The notes under the pieces: model-generated | The model's input: only the letters and a program-made list of their open reading frames with translations | The model's database searches: none | What the model was told of the DNA's origin: nothing | Source: Bacillota bacterium | Lineage (GTDB): Bacteria > Bacillota > Bacilli > Paenibacillales > NBRC-103111 | NCBI GenBank assembly: GCA_023386955.1 | Contig: JAEWIS010000053.1 | Coordinates: 186,001-250,000, forward strand | Reading direction: 5' to 3' | DNA: 64,000 nucleotides | Part shown: positions 34,218 through 43,000 of the stretch, piece by piece | Numbering within the stretch: position 1 is the stretch's first letter | How the letters are laid out: each line of letters starts with the position of its first letter | Program-made: the position numbers and the translations under genes

Positions 34218-35987
34218 ATGCGAAGAAGAACAAGCCTGCCTATGAAACTATTTCTCATGTGCTTTGCATTTGTTTTAAGCTGCATCATCTTGATCAGCCA
34301 ATTGTCTTACCGATATATCCAGATGGAGGTAAGGGCTAATGACGACTATTATCTCAAGCAGATCCTCGATAAGGTGGATCAATATTTAACCGTCAACTTT
34401 TCCTCCTTCCAGACCATTCTCTTTTCCCTGCAAACATCGGTGCAGGCCAATCTGGGCAACACGGATATGATCCGGGATCAGGTCAGGCAGCTGTATGAGC
34501 TGAACAGCAATTATGTCAACAATATTTATTTGATCAACAGCGATCTGTCCATTATCGGCGGAAGCACGGCTACCCGTATCTTTGACGAAGCGCTGCCTGA
34601 CCGGAAGCCTCTGCTTGAGGCGGCGGACAAAAACAGAAGGGCAACCTTTGTAAGCGAGCCTTATCAATCCGCATATTCTGGCTGGACGGTGACTATGGTC
34701 CGGTATTTAAGCGGTACTCCAGTCCCCCTAGCAGTGGCAGTTGACTTGGATCTGAATGCCATCGAGGAAGCCTTATTCAAGATTAATAAACAGGAACAAA
34801 TGAATCTGGCGCTTATCACCTCAACAGGTAAAATAATCGCCGGCTTCTCCGAAAATAGAGAGCCTCTGGAAGTAGATGACCACATGTTTTTCATTGGGGA
34901 GACGTCAGGGGAACAGATTCTGGACAGCAGCGGGTCCAGTATGCAGGTCAGCACCAAGGAAGGGAATCCGGTTTCCATTTTGAAGCAGCCTACAGAAAAG
35001 TTCAATTGGTTCATCATTTCGATTAACGATGAATCGCGTTTGGAGGCGGCGCTGGCCAGATTGCAAACGTACTACTTCGGGCTGTTGCTTGCCGGCTTAG
35101 TGCTAAGCCTGCTCATTTCCTACTTCATCGCCAAGTATATCCGCATTCCGCTGTATTACCTGAAGGCCAAAATGAACCGGGTGGAGCAAGGCGATCTGAA
35201 TGTGACCATATCCATAAAACGGAGTGATGAGTTTGGCGAGCTCTCCCGGGCATTTGACAGGATGCTTCAGCAAATCGGTGAGCTGATGCAGCGCTCTGAG
35301 CAGCAAAACGAGCTCAGGAGAAGGCTGGAAATTCAGGTTCTGCAATCGCAGATTAACCCCCATTTCCTGTATAACACCCTGGGCTCCATCAGCAATGTCG
35401 TCCGTCTGGGACAGCTGGATAAGGTGGATGTGGTGATCGGCTCGCTGATCTCCTTATTGGAATACGGAATATCGGAAGCTTCGGAGCAGGTTGAGCTGCG
35501 TTATGAGCTGCAGAATGTTTCCGACTATATTGCCATCCAGAATATCCGCTATAACCGGAGCTTTCAATTGATCGAGCAGATTGAGGAAGGGCTTATGGCG
35601 TTCCCGGTATTCCGGATGCTGCTGCAGCCGTTAGTGGAGAATAGTGTTTTTCACGGATATAGCGGCGGGCAGCTGGAGGGATCGATTGCCATTCGTGCTT
35701 ATGGCGAGAGTGAATTCACTGTCATTGAGGTGGAGGATCAGGGTGTGGGAATCTCAAGTGATAAGCTGGGGCATCTGCTGGTGCCCGATTCGGCCGGTTC
35801 GGAGCCTAAGCGCAAAAGAATCGGGATGAACAACATTCACGAGCGAATCAAATTGCATTACGGGGAGCAGTATGGTCTGCAGATTATCAGTATCCCCGGC
35901 AGGGGAACTAAAGTCCGTGCGTTATTCCCGCCCAGTCCGGCAAAGGAGCTGCATAAAGATGAGAACCTACACCTGCCTCATTGTTGA
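34218..35987 (+). CDS. YesM-type sensor histidine kinase 2
   Basis: A 589-residue kinase with membrane segments at about residues 10-32 and 290-310, an extracytoplasmic sensor, HAMP, QSQINPHFLYNTL (phospho-His 382, the same number as in kinase 1) and ATPase motifs LQPLVENSVFHG and EVEDQGVGIS. AAGGGAAG lies 7 bases before ATG 34218. It overlaps regulator 2 by 29 bases, as in pair 1. Confidence 0.92.
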   Translation: MRRRTSLPMKLFLMCFAFVLSCIILISQLSYRYIQMEVRANDDYYLKQILDKVDQYLTVNFSSFQTILFSLQTSVQANLGNTDMIRDQVRQLYELNSNYVNNIYLINSDLSIIGGSTATRIFDEALPDRKPLLEAADKNRRATFVSEPYQSAYSGWTVTMVRYLSGTPVPLAVAVDLDLNAIEEALFKINKQEQMNLALITSTGKIIAGFSENREPLEVDDHMFFIGETSGEQILDSSGSSMQVSTKEGNPVSILKQPTEKFNWFIISINDESRLEAALARLQTYYFGLLLAGLVLSLLISYFIAKYIRIPLYYLKAKMNRVEQGDLNVTISIKRSDEFGELSRAFDRMLQQIGELMQRSEQQNELRRRLEIQVLQSQINPHFLYNTLGSISNVVRLGQLDKVDVVIGSLISLLEYGISEASEQVELRYELQNVSDYIAIQNIRYNRSFQLIEQIEEGLMAFPVFRMLLQPLVENSVFHGYSGGQLEGSIAIRAYGESEFTVIEVEDQGVGISSDKLGHLLVPDSAGSEPKRKRIGMNNIHERIKLHYGEQYGLQIISIPGRGTKVRALFPPSPAKELHKDENLHLPHC

Positions 35988-37572
35988 CGACGAGGATTTG
36001 ATTCTGCAAAGGCTGGAGCTGTTCTTCCAGGAGCTGGCCCGCAGGGATAAACGGTTTCTTCTGGTGGGTAAGGCATACAGCGGGATAAAGGGGATGGAGG
36101 AGGCGCTTAGACTGAAGCCCGATATCATCCTGTCGGATATCGTCATGCCGCAGCTGGATGGAATATCCATGATTGAGGAGCTGAAGCCCAAGCTTCCCAA
36201 CACCCGCTACATTCTCCTTACGGCATACTCGTCGTTTGAATATGCCCAACGGGCGATCCAGGCCAATATTATGGAATACATCATCAAGGTTCCCCTTCGG
36301 GAGGAAGCCCTGCAGCGGGCATTGGATAAGGCGGTCGCCTCCATGGAGGAAGCCAGAAGAAAGGAGGACGAGCTGCTATCCCTGAATGTGGCGGTGCAGG
36401 AGAATAAGTACCGGGTACGCAAGCAGTTCTTCAACGAACTGGTCAGGGGGGAGGTTCCCGCCCACCGGGCTGCGGACTTCGGGAAACGGATGCAGCTTCA
36501 ATTTTTTGAGGCTCATTACTGCTGCTTTATTGCAGAGATGAACCACTATGACAGCTTTCGAAACGAATATTCGGCAGTAGACCAGAGCATTCTGAAATAT
36601 GCGGTTACCAATATCATCGATGAAACCCTGGTCAGCTTCGGTGCAGGAGCGGCCTCCGAATTGCTCGACAATCATTTTATCGGATTTCTTGCCTGGAGCC
36701 ATACCCGCAGTGAAATGGATACGGAGCTGGTCTGCCAGACGATGGGACGACAGATTGTGCAGAACTTGAAGCAATTCCTGAATCAAGAGGTATCTGTTGC
36801 CTTCGGCAGTCCCCACCGGGGCTGGGAGTCGGTTAACCAAGCCTATACGGAGGCGGCTGGTGTGTGTGCGGACTTCTATTTTCATGAGGATAAGACGGTC
36901 ATTACCTTAGCACACCGCATCCCTTACCATAATGACCGGCGGGAGGCCCTTCAAGAGAAGCTGGCGGATTTTCTTGACTGGATGTTCAGGGATGTTACCA
37001 GAGCGGAGCTGGATGAACGGATGGCAGAGATAAGCCGGTTTTTCTCGGATAATAAAATTCATAAGTCCATCTTGGCGCCTATGCTGCGGAATTTTTATCG
37101 AGGCATTTCAGTCAAATTGAAATCATGGAGTGTCATGGAGTCTGATGAGGAGGAGTTTCCGCTGCAATTTATGACATTCCGGGAGCAGCTCAGGTTCATC
37201 AGCGGTTTTATCATGGAATGTCTCCAGGATAACAAGTTGGTTCACCGCACAGAGATTACAAGAGCCAAACGGTTCATTGAGCAGAATCTCAAGCTGCGCC
37301 TAAGCCTGCAAGCCATTGCCGATCATGTGAACCTGGCCCCCACCTATTTCAGCAGCCTGTTCAAGAAAACAATGAAGGAAGGAGTCGTGGATTACATTAA
37401 CCGCCGGAAGATTGAGCTGTCGCTGGAACTGCTGCAAGCCAGAGATTACTCGATTATGGAATTATGCGAGGAAGTGGGAATTGTGAATGAAGGGTATTTC
37501 TGCAAGCTGTTTAAGCAGTATACGGGAATGACGCCCAAGCAATACCGTAAAAAAATCCACGGGCTGAAGTAG
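35959..37572 (+). CDS. YesN-type AraC response regulator 2
   Basis: A 537-residue regulator: receiver with CLIVDDED, Asp60 in ILSDIVMPQLDG, then a middle region and a double AraC helix-turn-helix at the end (LQAIADHVNLAPTYFSSLFK and IMELCEEVGIVNEGYFCKLF). The conserved Lys-Pro of the receiver reads IIKVPLREEA, with a Val between Lys and Pro, unlike LLKPV in regulator 1. AAGGAG lies 11 bases upstream. Signature B at 30499 and 39967 marks its likely targets. Confidence 0.9.
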   Translation: MRTYTCLIVDDEDLILQRLELFFQELARRDKRFLLVGKAYSGIKGMEEALRLKPDIILSDIVMPQLDGISMIEELKPKLPNTRYILLTAYSSFEYAQRAIQANIMEYIIKVPLREEALQRALDKAVASMEEARRKEDELLSLNVAVQENKYRVRKQFFNELVRGEVPAHRAADFGKRMQLQFFEAHYCCFIAEMNHYDSFRNEYSAVDQSILKYAVTNIIDETLVSFGAGAASELLDNHFIGFLAWSHTRSEMDTELVCQTMGRQIVQNLKQFLNQEVSVAFGSPHRGWESVNQAYTEAAGVCADFYFHEDKTVITLAHRIPYHNDRREALQEKLADFLDWMFRDVTRAELDERMAEISRFFSDNKIHKSILAPMLRNFYRGISVKLKSWSVMESDEEEFPLQFMTFREQLRFISGFIMECLQDNKLVHRTEITRAKRFIEQNLKLRLSLQAIADHVNLAPTYFSSLFKKTMKEGVVDYINRRKIELSLELLQARDYSIMELCEEVGIVNEGYFCKLFKQYTGMTPKQYRKKIHGLK

Positions 37573-37682
37573 TCCTGTCTGTCAACGGATAAGAATCTAT
37601 GAGTTTTTCATAATATCCTGTAAAAAAGCGGCTCCGAGAAAGGTTACCATGAATAGCAAATCGATTCATGGAGGTTATCACA

Positions 37683-39884
37683 ATGGAGCTTATTAAATCG
37701 GATGTGACCGTCATAGGCGGAGGAATTGCAGGAGTTTGCGCCGCCATTGCCGCTGCACGGAAGGGATTGAAGGTAACCCTCATTAATGACCGTCCTGTTC
37801 TGGGCGGGAATGCCAGCAGCGAGGTCAGGGTTCATATCAACGGCTCGGCTTATCACGGAATCAGCCCATCCTATTATGCCCGTGAGGGTGGACTGGTCGA
37901 AGAGCTGAAGCTGAAGCTTTTTCATTACAACCCCTTGTATAACAAAAAAATCATGGCCTCGGTTTCGGATACGGTCCTGTTGGATATGGTGTATGGGGAA
38001 CCGGATATCACCCTCTTCCTGAATACCTCCGTGTATGAAACAGGGATGGAGAACGGAAGGATTGGTTGGGTGGAAGGTCTGCAGCTGGCCTCCGAACGCA
38101 GGCTTCGGTTTGAAAGTCCTTATTTTATTGATTGCTCCGGCGATGGAGTGGTGGGATACCAGGCAGGAGCTCTTTATAAGCGGGGGAGAGAGGCCAAGGC
38201 CGAGTTTGACGAAGATTTGGCCCCGGACACCGCAGACCACTACACCATGGGGGATACGATCCTTTTTCAAACCCGAGATGTGGGCTATAAGGTCCCGTTC
38301 CGAAGGCCCGAGTTTGCATACGATATTACCAAGCTGGATTTCTTCGATAGTATCCGCAGAGGCTTGAATTATCGTGCGATTCCCCGCAAAATCAATGGAA
38401 TTGGCGGGTTATGGTGGCTGGAATTCGGCGGGCATCTGGATGTAGTTCGGGACAACGAGGATATCACGCTGGAGCTGCGTAAGCTGGTTTACGGGATCTG
38501 GGATTACATCAAGAACAGCGGCGAATTTGATGATGTGGACAATGTCATCCTGGATTATGTGTCTCCGATCGCCGGGAAACGGGAATCAAGGCGTTTTGTC
38601 GGGGATTATATGCTGTCGCAAAAGGATCTCACGGAGAAGCCGTATTTCCCGGATGCCGTGGCTGTAGGAGGCTGGGCTATGGACCTGCACGCTGCCAGGG
38701 GGATCTATGATGAAGGACCGGCTACGGCGTGGAATTTTGTTCCCGGGCTGTACAATATCCCGTTCAGAAGCTTGTATTCAGCCAATGTTCCCAATCTGAT
38801 GATGGCAGGCCGGAATATAAGCGCCACCCATGTGGCCTTTGGGTCCACCCGGGTGATGGCTACCTGCGGCTGTATGGGGCAGGCGGCAGGAACGGCTGCC
38901 GCTTTATGTGTGAAATATGGTGTGAACCCGTCTGCTCTGGCAGCAAATCATGCGCCGGAGCTGCAGGCGGCCCTGCTAAGGGACGGGCAGACAATCTCCG
39001 GGCGCAGGGAGGAGCCGGACCCTTATTTCGCAGAGGGGTTAACGGTGCGCGCTTCGTCTCAGCGGGCGTACAGTAATGCAGTGGGTGCTGAAGCCGTTTC
39101 TTTGGATAAGTCTCTATGCTTGGTGCTGCCTGTTCATACGGAGCATGTGGAGAACGTAAGCGTGAGGGTCAGGAATCAGGGAGCAGCAGCGGAAACCCTG
39201 TTCGTACAGCTCTTCGGTGGAGACCGGAAGGAGACGTATATTCCCGGCAGCAGGCTCAGGAGCAGCAGTGTGGATATCGCGGCAGGCTACGATGGGTGGG
39301 TCACACTGCCTTTGGATTGCAGCAAACCTGCGGACAACAAGGTATATATCGTGCTTGAGGGTACAGAGCAGCTTGCTGTGTATTGCAACGATGATAAGCT
39401 CACGGGGGCGGTCAGCTTCCAGTATCAACCGGAGATGCCGGCCAAGCTCAAGAAGTGGAGCAGGAATATATGCTTCAAGGATCTGCTTCCCGCCCAGAAC
39501 ATGTATGATCCCGCCAATGTGGTCAACGGGTATTCCCGGCCTTACGGGCTGCCCCATGTATGGGTATCTGAACGCACGGAGGGGCAGGAGTGGCTGGAGC
39601 TTGCCTGGAATTCACCCCGGAATGTGGAGGAGCTCCATCTCGTACTCAATCCGCGGTTGGATCTGGAGCACTTCGACGATCCTATTGAAACCCTGATTAA
39701 GGATTATGATGTGATCCTGAGCCTTGCGGACGGGAGCCAGCAGAGAATAGAGGTCAGAGGGAATTATCTTTCGTTAAATAAACATCAAGTTGGCGCTCAG
39801 GGCGTAACCGGCATCCGATTTGAATTCACAGCTACTTACGGCTCGCCTTACTACGAGGTATTCGCCGTGAAATTGTACAATTAA
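37683..39884 (+). CDS. FAD-dependent oxidoreductase with long C-terminal domain
   Basis: A 733-residue flavoprotein of the FAD_oxidored group. Residues 1-440 hold the FAD fold: VTVIGGGIAGVCAAIAAARK, the diagnostic PVLGGNASSEVRVHING, YFIDCSGDGVVG, and MAGRNISATHVAFGSTRVMA at the end. Residues about 440-733 form a beta-rich domain, possibly two jelly-roll modules that touch carbohydrate. No signal peptide, so cytoplasmic. GGAGG lies 9 bases before 37683. Such genes often sit in glycan-utilisation loci and may oxidise a sugar released from the imported oligosaccharide; the substrate is unknown. A strong terminator follows. Confidence 0.82.
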   Translation: MELIKSDVTVIGGGIAGVCAAIAAARKGLKVTLINDRPVLGGNASSEVRVHINGSAYHGISPSYYAREGGLVEELKLKLFHYNPLYNKKIMASVSDTVLLDMVYGEPDITLFLNTSVYETGMENGRIGWVEGLQLASERRLRFESPYFIDCSGDGVVGYQAGALYKRGREAKAEFDEDLAPDTADHYTMGDTILFQTRDVGYKVPFRRPEFAYDITKLDFFDSIRRGLNYRAIPRKINGIGGLWWLEFGGHLDVVRDNEDITLELRKLVYGIWDYIKNSGEFDDVDNVILDYVSPIAGKRESRRFVGDYMLSQKDLTEKPYFPDAVAVGGWAMDLHAARGIYDEGPATAWNFVPGLYNIPFRSLYSANVPNLMMAGRNISATHVAFGSTRVMATCGCMGQAAGTAAALCVKYGVNPSALAANHAPELQAALLRDGQTISGRREEPDPYFAEGLTVRASSQRAYSNAVGAEAVSLDKSLCLVLPVHTEHVENVSVRVRNQGAAAETLFVQLFGGDRKETYIPGSRLRSSSVDIAAGYDGWVTLPLDCSKPADNKVYIVLEGTEQLAVYCNDDKLTGAVSFQYQPEMPAKLKKWSRNICFKDLLPAQNMYDPANVVNGYSRPYGLPHVWVSERTEGQEWLELAWNSPRNVEELHLVLNPRLDLEHFDDPIETLIKDYDVILSLADGSQQRIEVRGNYLSLNKHQVGAQGVTGIRFEFTATYGSPYYEVFAVKLYN

Positions 39885-39892
39885 CCTCATGT

Positions 39893-39937
39893 AAAGCTAT
39901 ACCCGCTTAATTGCCAGCAACCGGGTATAGCTTTTTT
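39893..39937 (+). terminator. Intrinsic terminator
   Basis: Arms AAAGCTATACCCG (39893-39905) and CGGGTATAGCTTT, followed by a T-run to 39937. Confidence 0.88.
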
Positions 39938-39966
39938 CAATTTTGCGGACAGCGCGGCAACGGCAA

Positions 39967-40049
39967 AAGATCGTATAAGAATTTCTTAAAATCCTAGAAA
40001 TGTAAGGGCCTTGGACAAGCTATCATCATTTTAAGAAAGCGTTTACAAT
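39967..40049 (+). promoter_or_regulatory. Promoter region of the 1680-residue protein gene (signature B plus cre)
   Basis: Signature B at 39967-40001 (28 of 35 identical to 30502-30536). AAGAAAGCGTTTACA at 40033-40047 matches the cre consensus with one mismatch and overlaps a possible -10, TACAAT (40044-40049). TATCAT at 40021 is an alternative -10. Confidence 0.6.
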
Positions 40050-40095
40050 ATGTGGAATTGCTTTCTATCTGATTGAAAAGGGAGGGTATGGGATT

Positions 40096-43000
40096 ATGTT
40101 CAGAAAGCTATTCATCATTTGCCTTATTGCGGCCATCGTTTCACCATTGGCCGGGGGTGTAAGGAATCCCCCTGCAGTGTCGGCTGAGGAAGTGCTGCCG
40201 TACAAGACCATCATCATTGACGACGGAAGCCTGTCCATTGACGGTGCCGTGACCAGCGACCCCACCAACACCTTTAACGGCTATAAAACCACAGGCAACT
40301 GGAAGGTCAGTACCACTGTGAAGGGCTACAATAATTCCGGCACCAGGTACACGGATACCATTAACAATACCGTCACCTGGAACCCCGGACTAAAGGCAGG
40401 AACAGCCAAAATCTCTTTGTACAAGCCGGATTGGGCGGATAAAGCAGACAGCAATGTGAAGGTCGAGATTGTCCATAACGGGATGACGGAGGTGCAGGCT
40501 ATCGATCTCCGGCCTTCGGCGGGCGGTGCCGGCTGGGTCGAATTGGGTGACTTCTACTTCAACGGTGTAGATGAAGAGTTTGTCCGGGTGACCCGGGTTC
40601 AGGCTACGACCAGCACCATCCTGACGCGTGTTGATGCCGTGAAATTCGAAGGACATATCCAGCAGCAGGCCATTCCTTACAATACCATCATCATGGATGA
40701 CGGAGCGGAGGGTTTTTCCGCTTCGAGCGGCTGGAAGACAAGCACCGGTGTAAAGGGATATAACAATTCCAGCACCCGGTATACGGACAGCATCAATGAT
40801 GTCATCACCTGGAATCCCAGGCTGGAGGCCGGCAGGGCCAGGATCTCCTTATACAAGCTGGATTGGGCGGAGAAGGCGGATGGCAATGTAAAGGTTGAAG
40901 TGGTTCATAACGGGTCAACGGAGGTCCAATATATAGATTTGAGACCCGCGGCAGGGGGGACGGGCTGGATCGATTTGGGAGAGTATGACTTCAGCGGAGC
41001 AGGCAGCGAATTCGTCCGGCTGACCCGTGTCCAGCCGACCACCAGCAACATTCTGACGCGGGTGGACGCCCTTAAATTCGAGGGCTATATCAGGCAGAAG
41101 GCCGCGCCGCTTCCGCCGCTGCGCAGCCGGACACTGCCGAATTTGACCTACACGGATAAAGGCAGCATTGAAAATAACAGCTACAAGGCTACCTTCTATG
41201 AGGCGGCATGGGATGGCGGAGGAAAAGCGATAGTCCGTGACTTGTTCTACAAGGATGCAGCAACAGGAGGCTGGATACCGGCCAATACGGTACCGGAGCG
41301 GCTTGAGGAGCAATGGGTTATTCTGGATGGAGATGCGGGTCAGCAGACCAATTATTATGAAACCATGAACAAAAGCTGGGTTACGTTGGACAGCATCCAA
41401 TTCCCCGACGGGCAAACGGCAGTATTGACGGATTCCTCCCATGGGGAGGATTACGATTTTCAGACAACCTGGTCGATGACACAGGATAAACCGGATGTGT
41501 CTTACGCCTTTACCCCGCGCCGGGATGGCAGCTATGTGATCGGCTATCAGTCCTTCACGGCGGAGGCGCCTGCAGCCGTGAATGAAGTGCTAAGCGGGTT
41601 CAAATCCCATGCCAAGATGATCGGTACTGTAGAATCCACAGGTTTATGGGAGCTGACCGCCCCGATGAGTCTGGTGGAGAAGAACGACGGGAATGGCTCT
41701 GCCTTCACATACGGGGTATTTGTGCCGGCCGATGAGCTTCCGCTGGAGTTCGAGCCCCATGGCAGAACCAACGGTCAGCGTCTCGGGATGAGCCTTGTCA
41801 ACAACGAGGGTGATGTTCAACCGATCCTCTATGCGCCACAGCTGGGAGCATACTCGCGCATGACCGCGGAGAGTACGTACCGGTTCCACCTGGGCCTGGC
41901 TGCTCAGAGGGGCAGCCTGTATGATGCTTACGAGAATGTGCTTCGCAGCGAATACAGCTATACCGCATACCGCGAGAATGCAGCAGGCGGATCGCTTACG
42001 GATGCCATGTTCAATATGATCGATCTCCTGAAGATGGAGCCCCAGGGGGATGACTCAGTGAATTATGTGCCCTCTCCCAGCGGCTGGTGGAGCAGGGCCA
42101 AGGGCTTTATTGATATCGAGAATGAGGATACGGTCCGCACATCATCCAATGGTGTCCTGTTAGGCGCCTACTACCTGACCGGGGATGATGAGCTCTACGA
42201 TACAAGGGCTCTGCCTGCCATCGAATTCGGAGTTTCGCGAAACGGACAGGGTTGGTCGCCGACGAAGAAGCCGGTGTACAGTGTGCCCTCCTTATGGAAA
42301 ATGGCCTCTTTGCCCTTCGATGTGACAACGGTTTCGGCCTTGTCCCAACTGATGGAGGGCACAGCAGGAATTCAGGAGCTGGGGCAGGAGGAATACCGCT
42401 TCCGCAACCCGGATGAGAGCGGCCGGGGGCCTGTCATTCAACCGCTAATGATGTATAGGGTGACAGGCGACACTGCGTATTTGCAGCAGGCAAAAACAGC
42501 CGCAGATTCATATATCGCTCTAAATATTGACACACCCGCCTCCGTAAACATCTCCCAGAATGAGTTTATTTATCATTACGGCAAGCTGTGGATGGAAATT
42601 ATGGAGCTTTATGAGGAAACCAAGGAAACGAAATACCTGGATGCCGCGTACAAGGAGGCCAAGCGGTACGCCACCATGTTCGTCGCCCGCCCTGTGCCGG
42701 AGGGCATCACGACCATCCCCCAGCCGAATGCCCCCTACAAGGAATCCTTCCATTGGCCGGCGAGCGGCAAATATGAGTATCCCCGGGATAACTTCCCGGA
42801 ATACGAAACCGGGGGTGTGCAGGCGGAGAACTGGCTCATCTCATCCACCGGTTTGACCTTTGAAGCGGGCAGCACGGATGCCTATTACCGGATGAATGCC
42901 CAGGAGGCGCCGTTTATGCTCCGGCTGTCGCAATACACCGGCGACACGCTGCTGCGGGATATTGCCCATAATGCAGTGATCGGACGGTATTCCAATTATC

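Noticed and set aside
37589..37618. A third full copy of signature B before the FAD oxidoreductase
   Set aside because: Only ATAAGAAT and ATATCC-like pieces match and the spacing differs; kept only as a weak resemblance.
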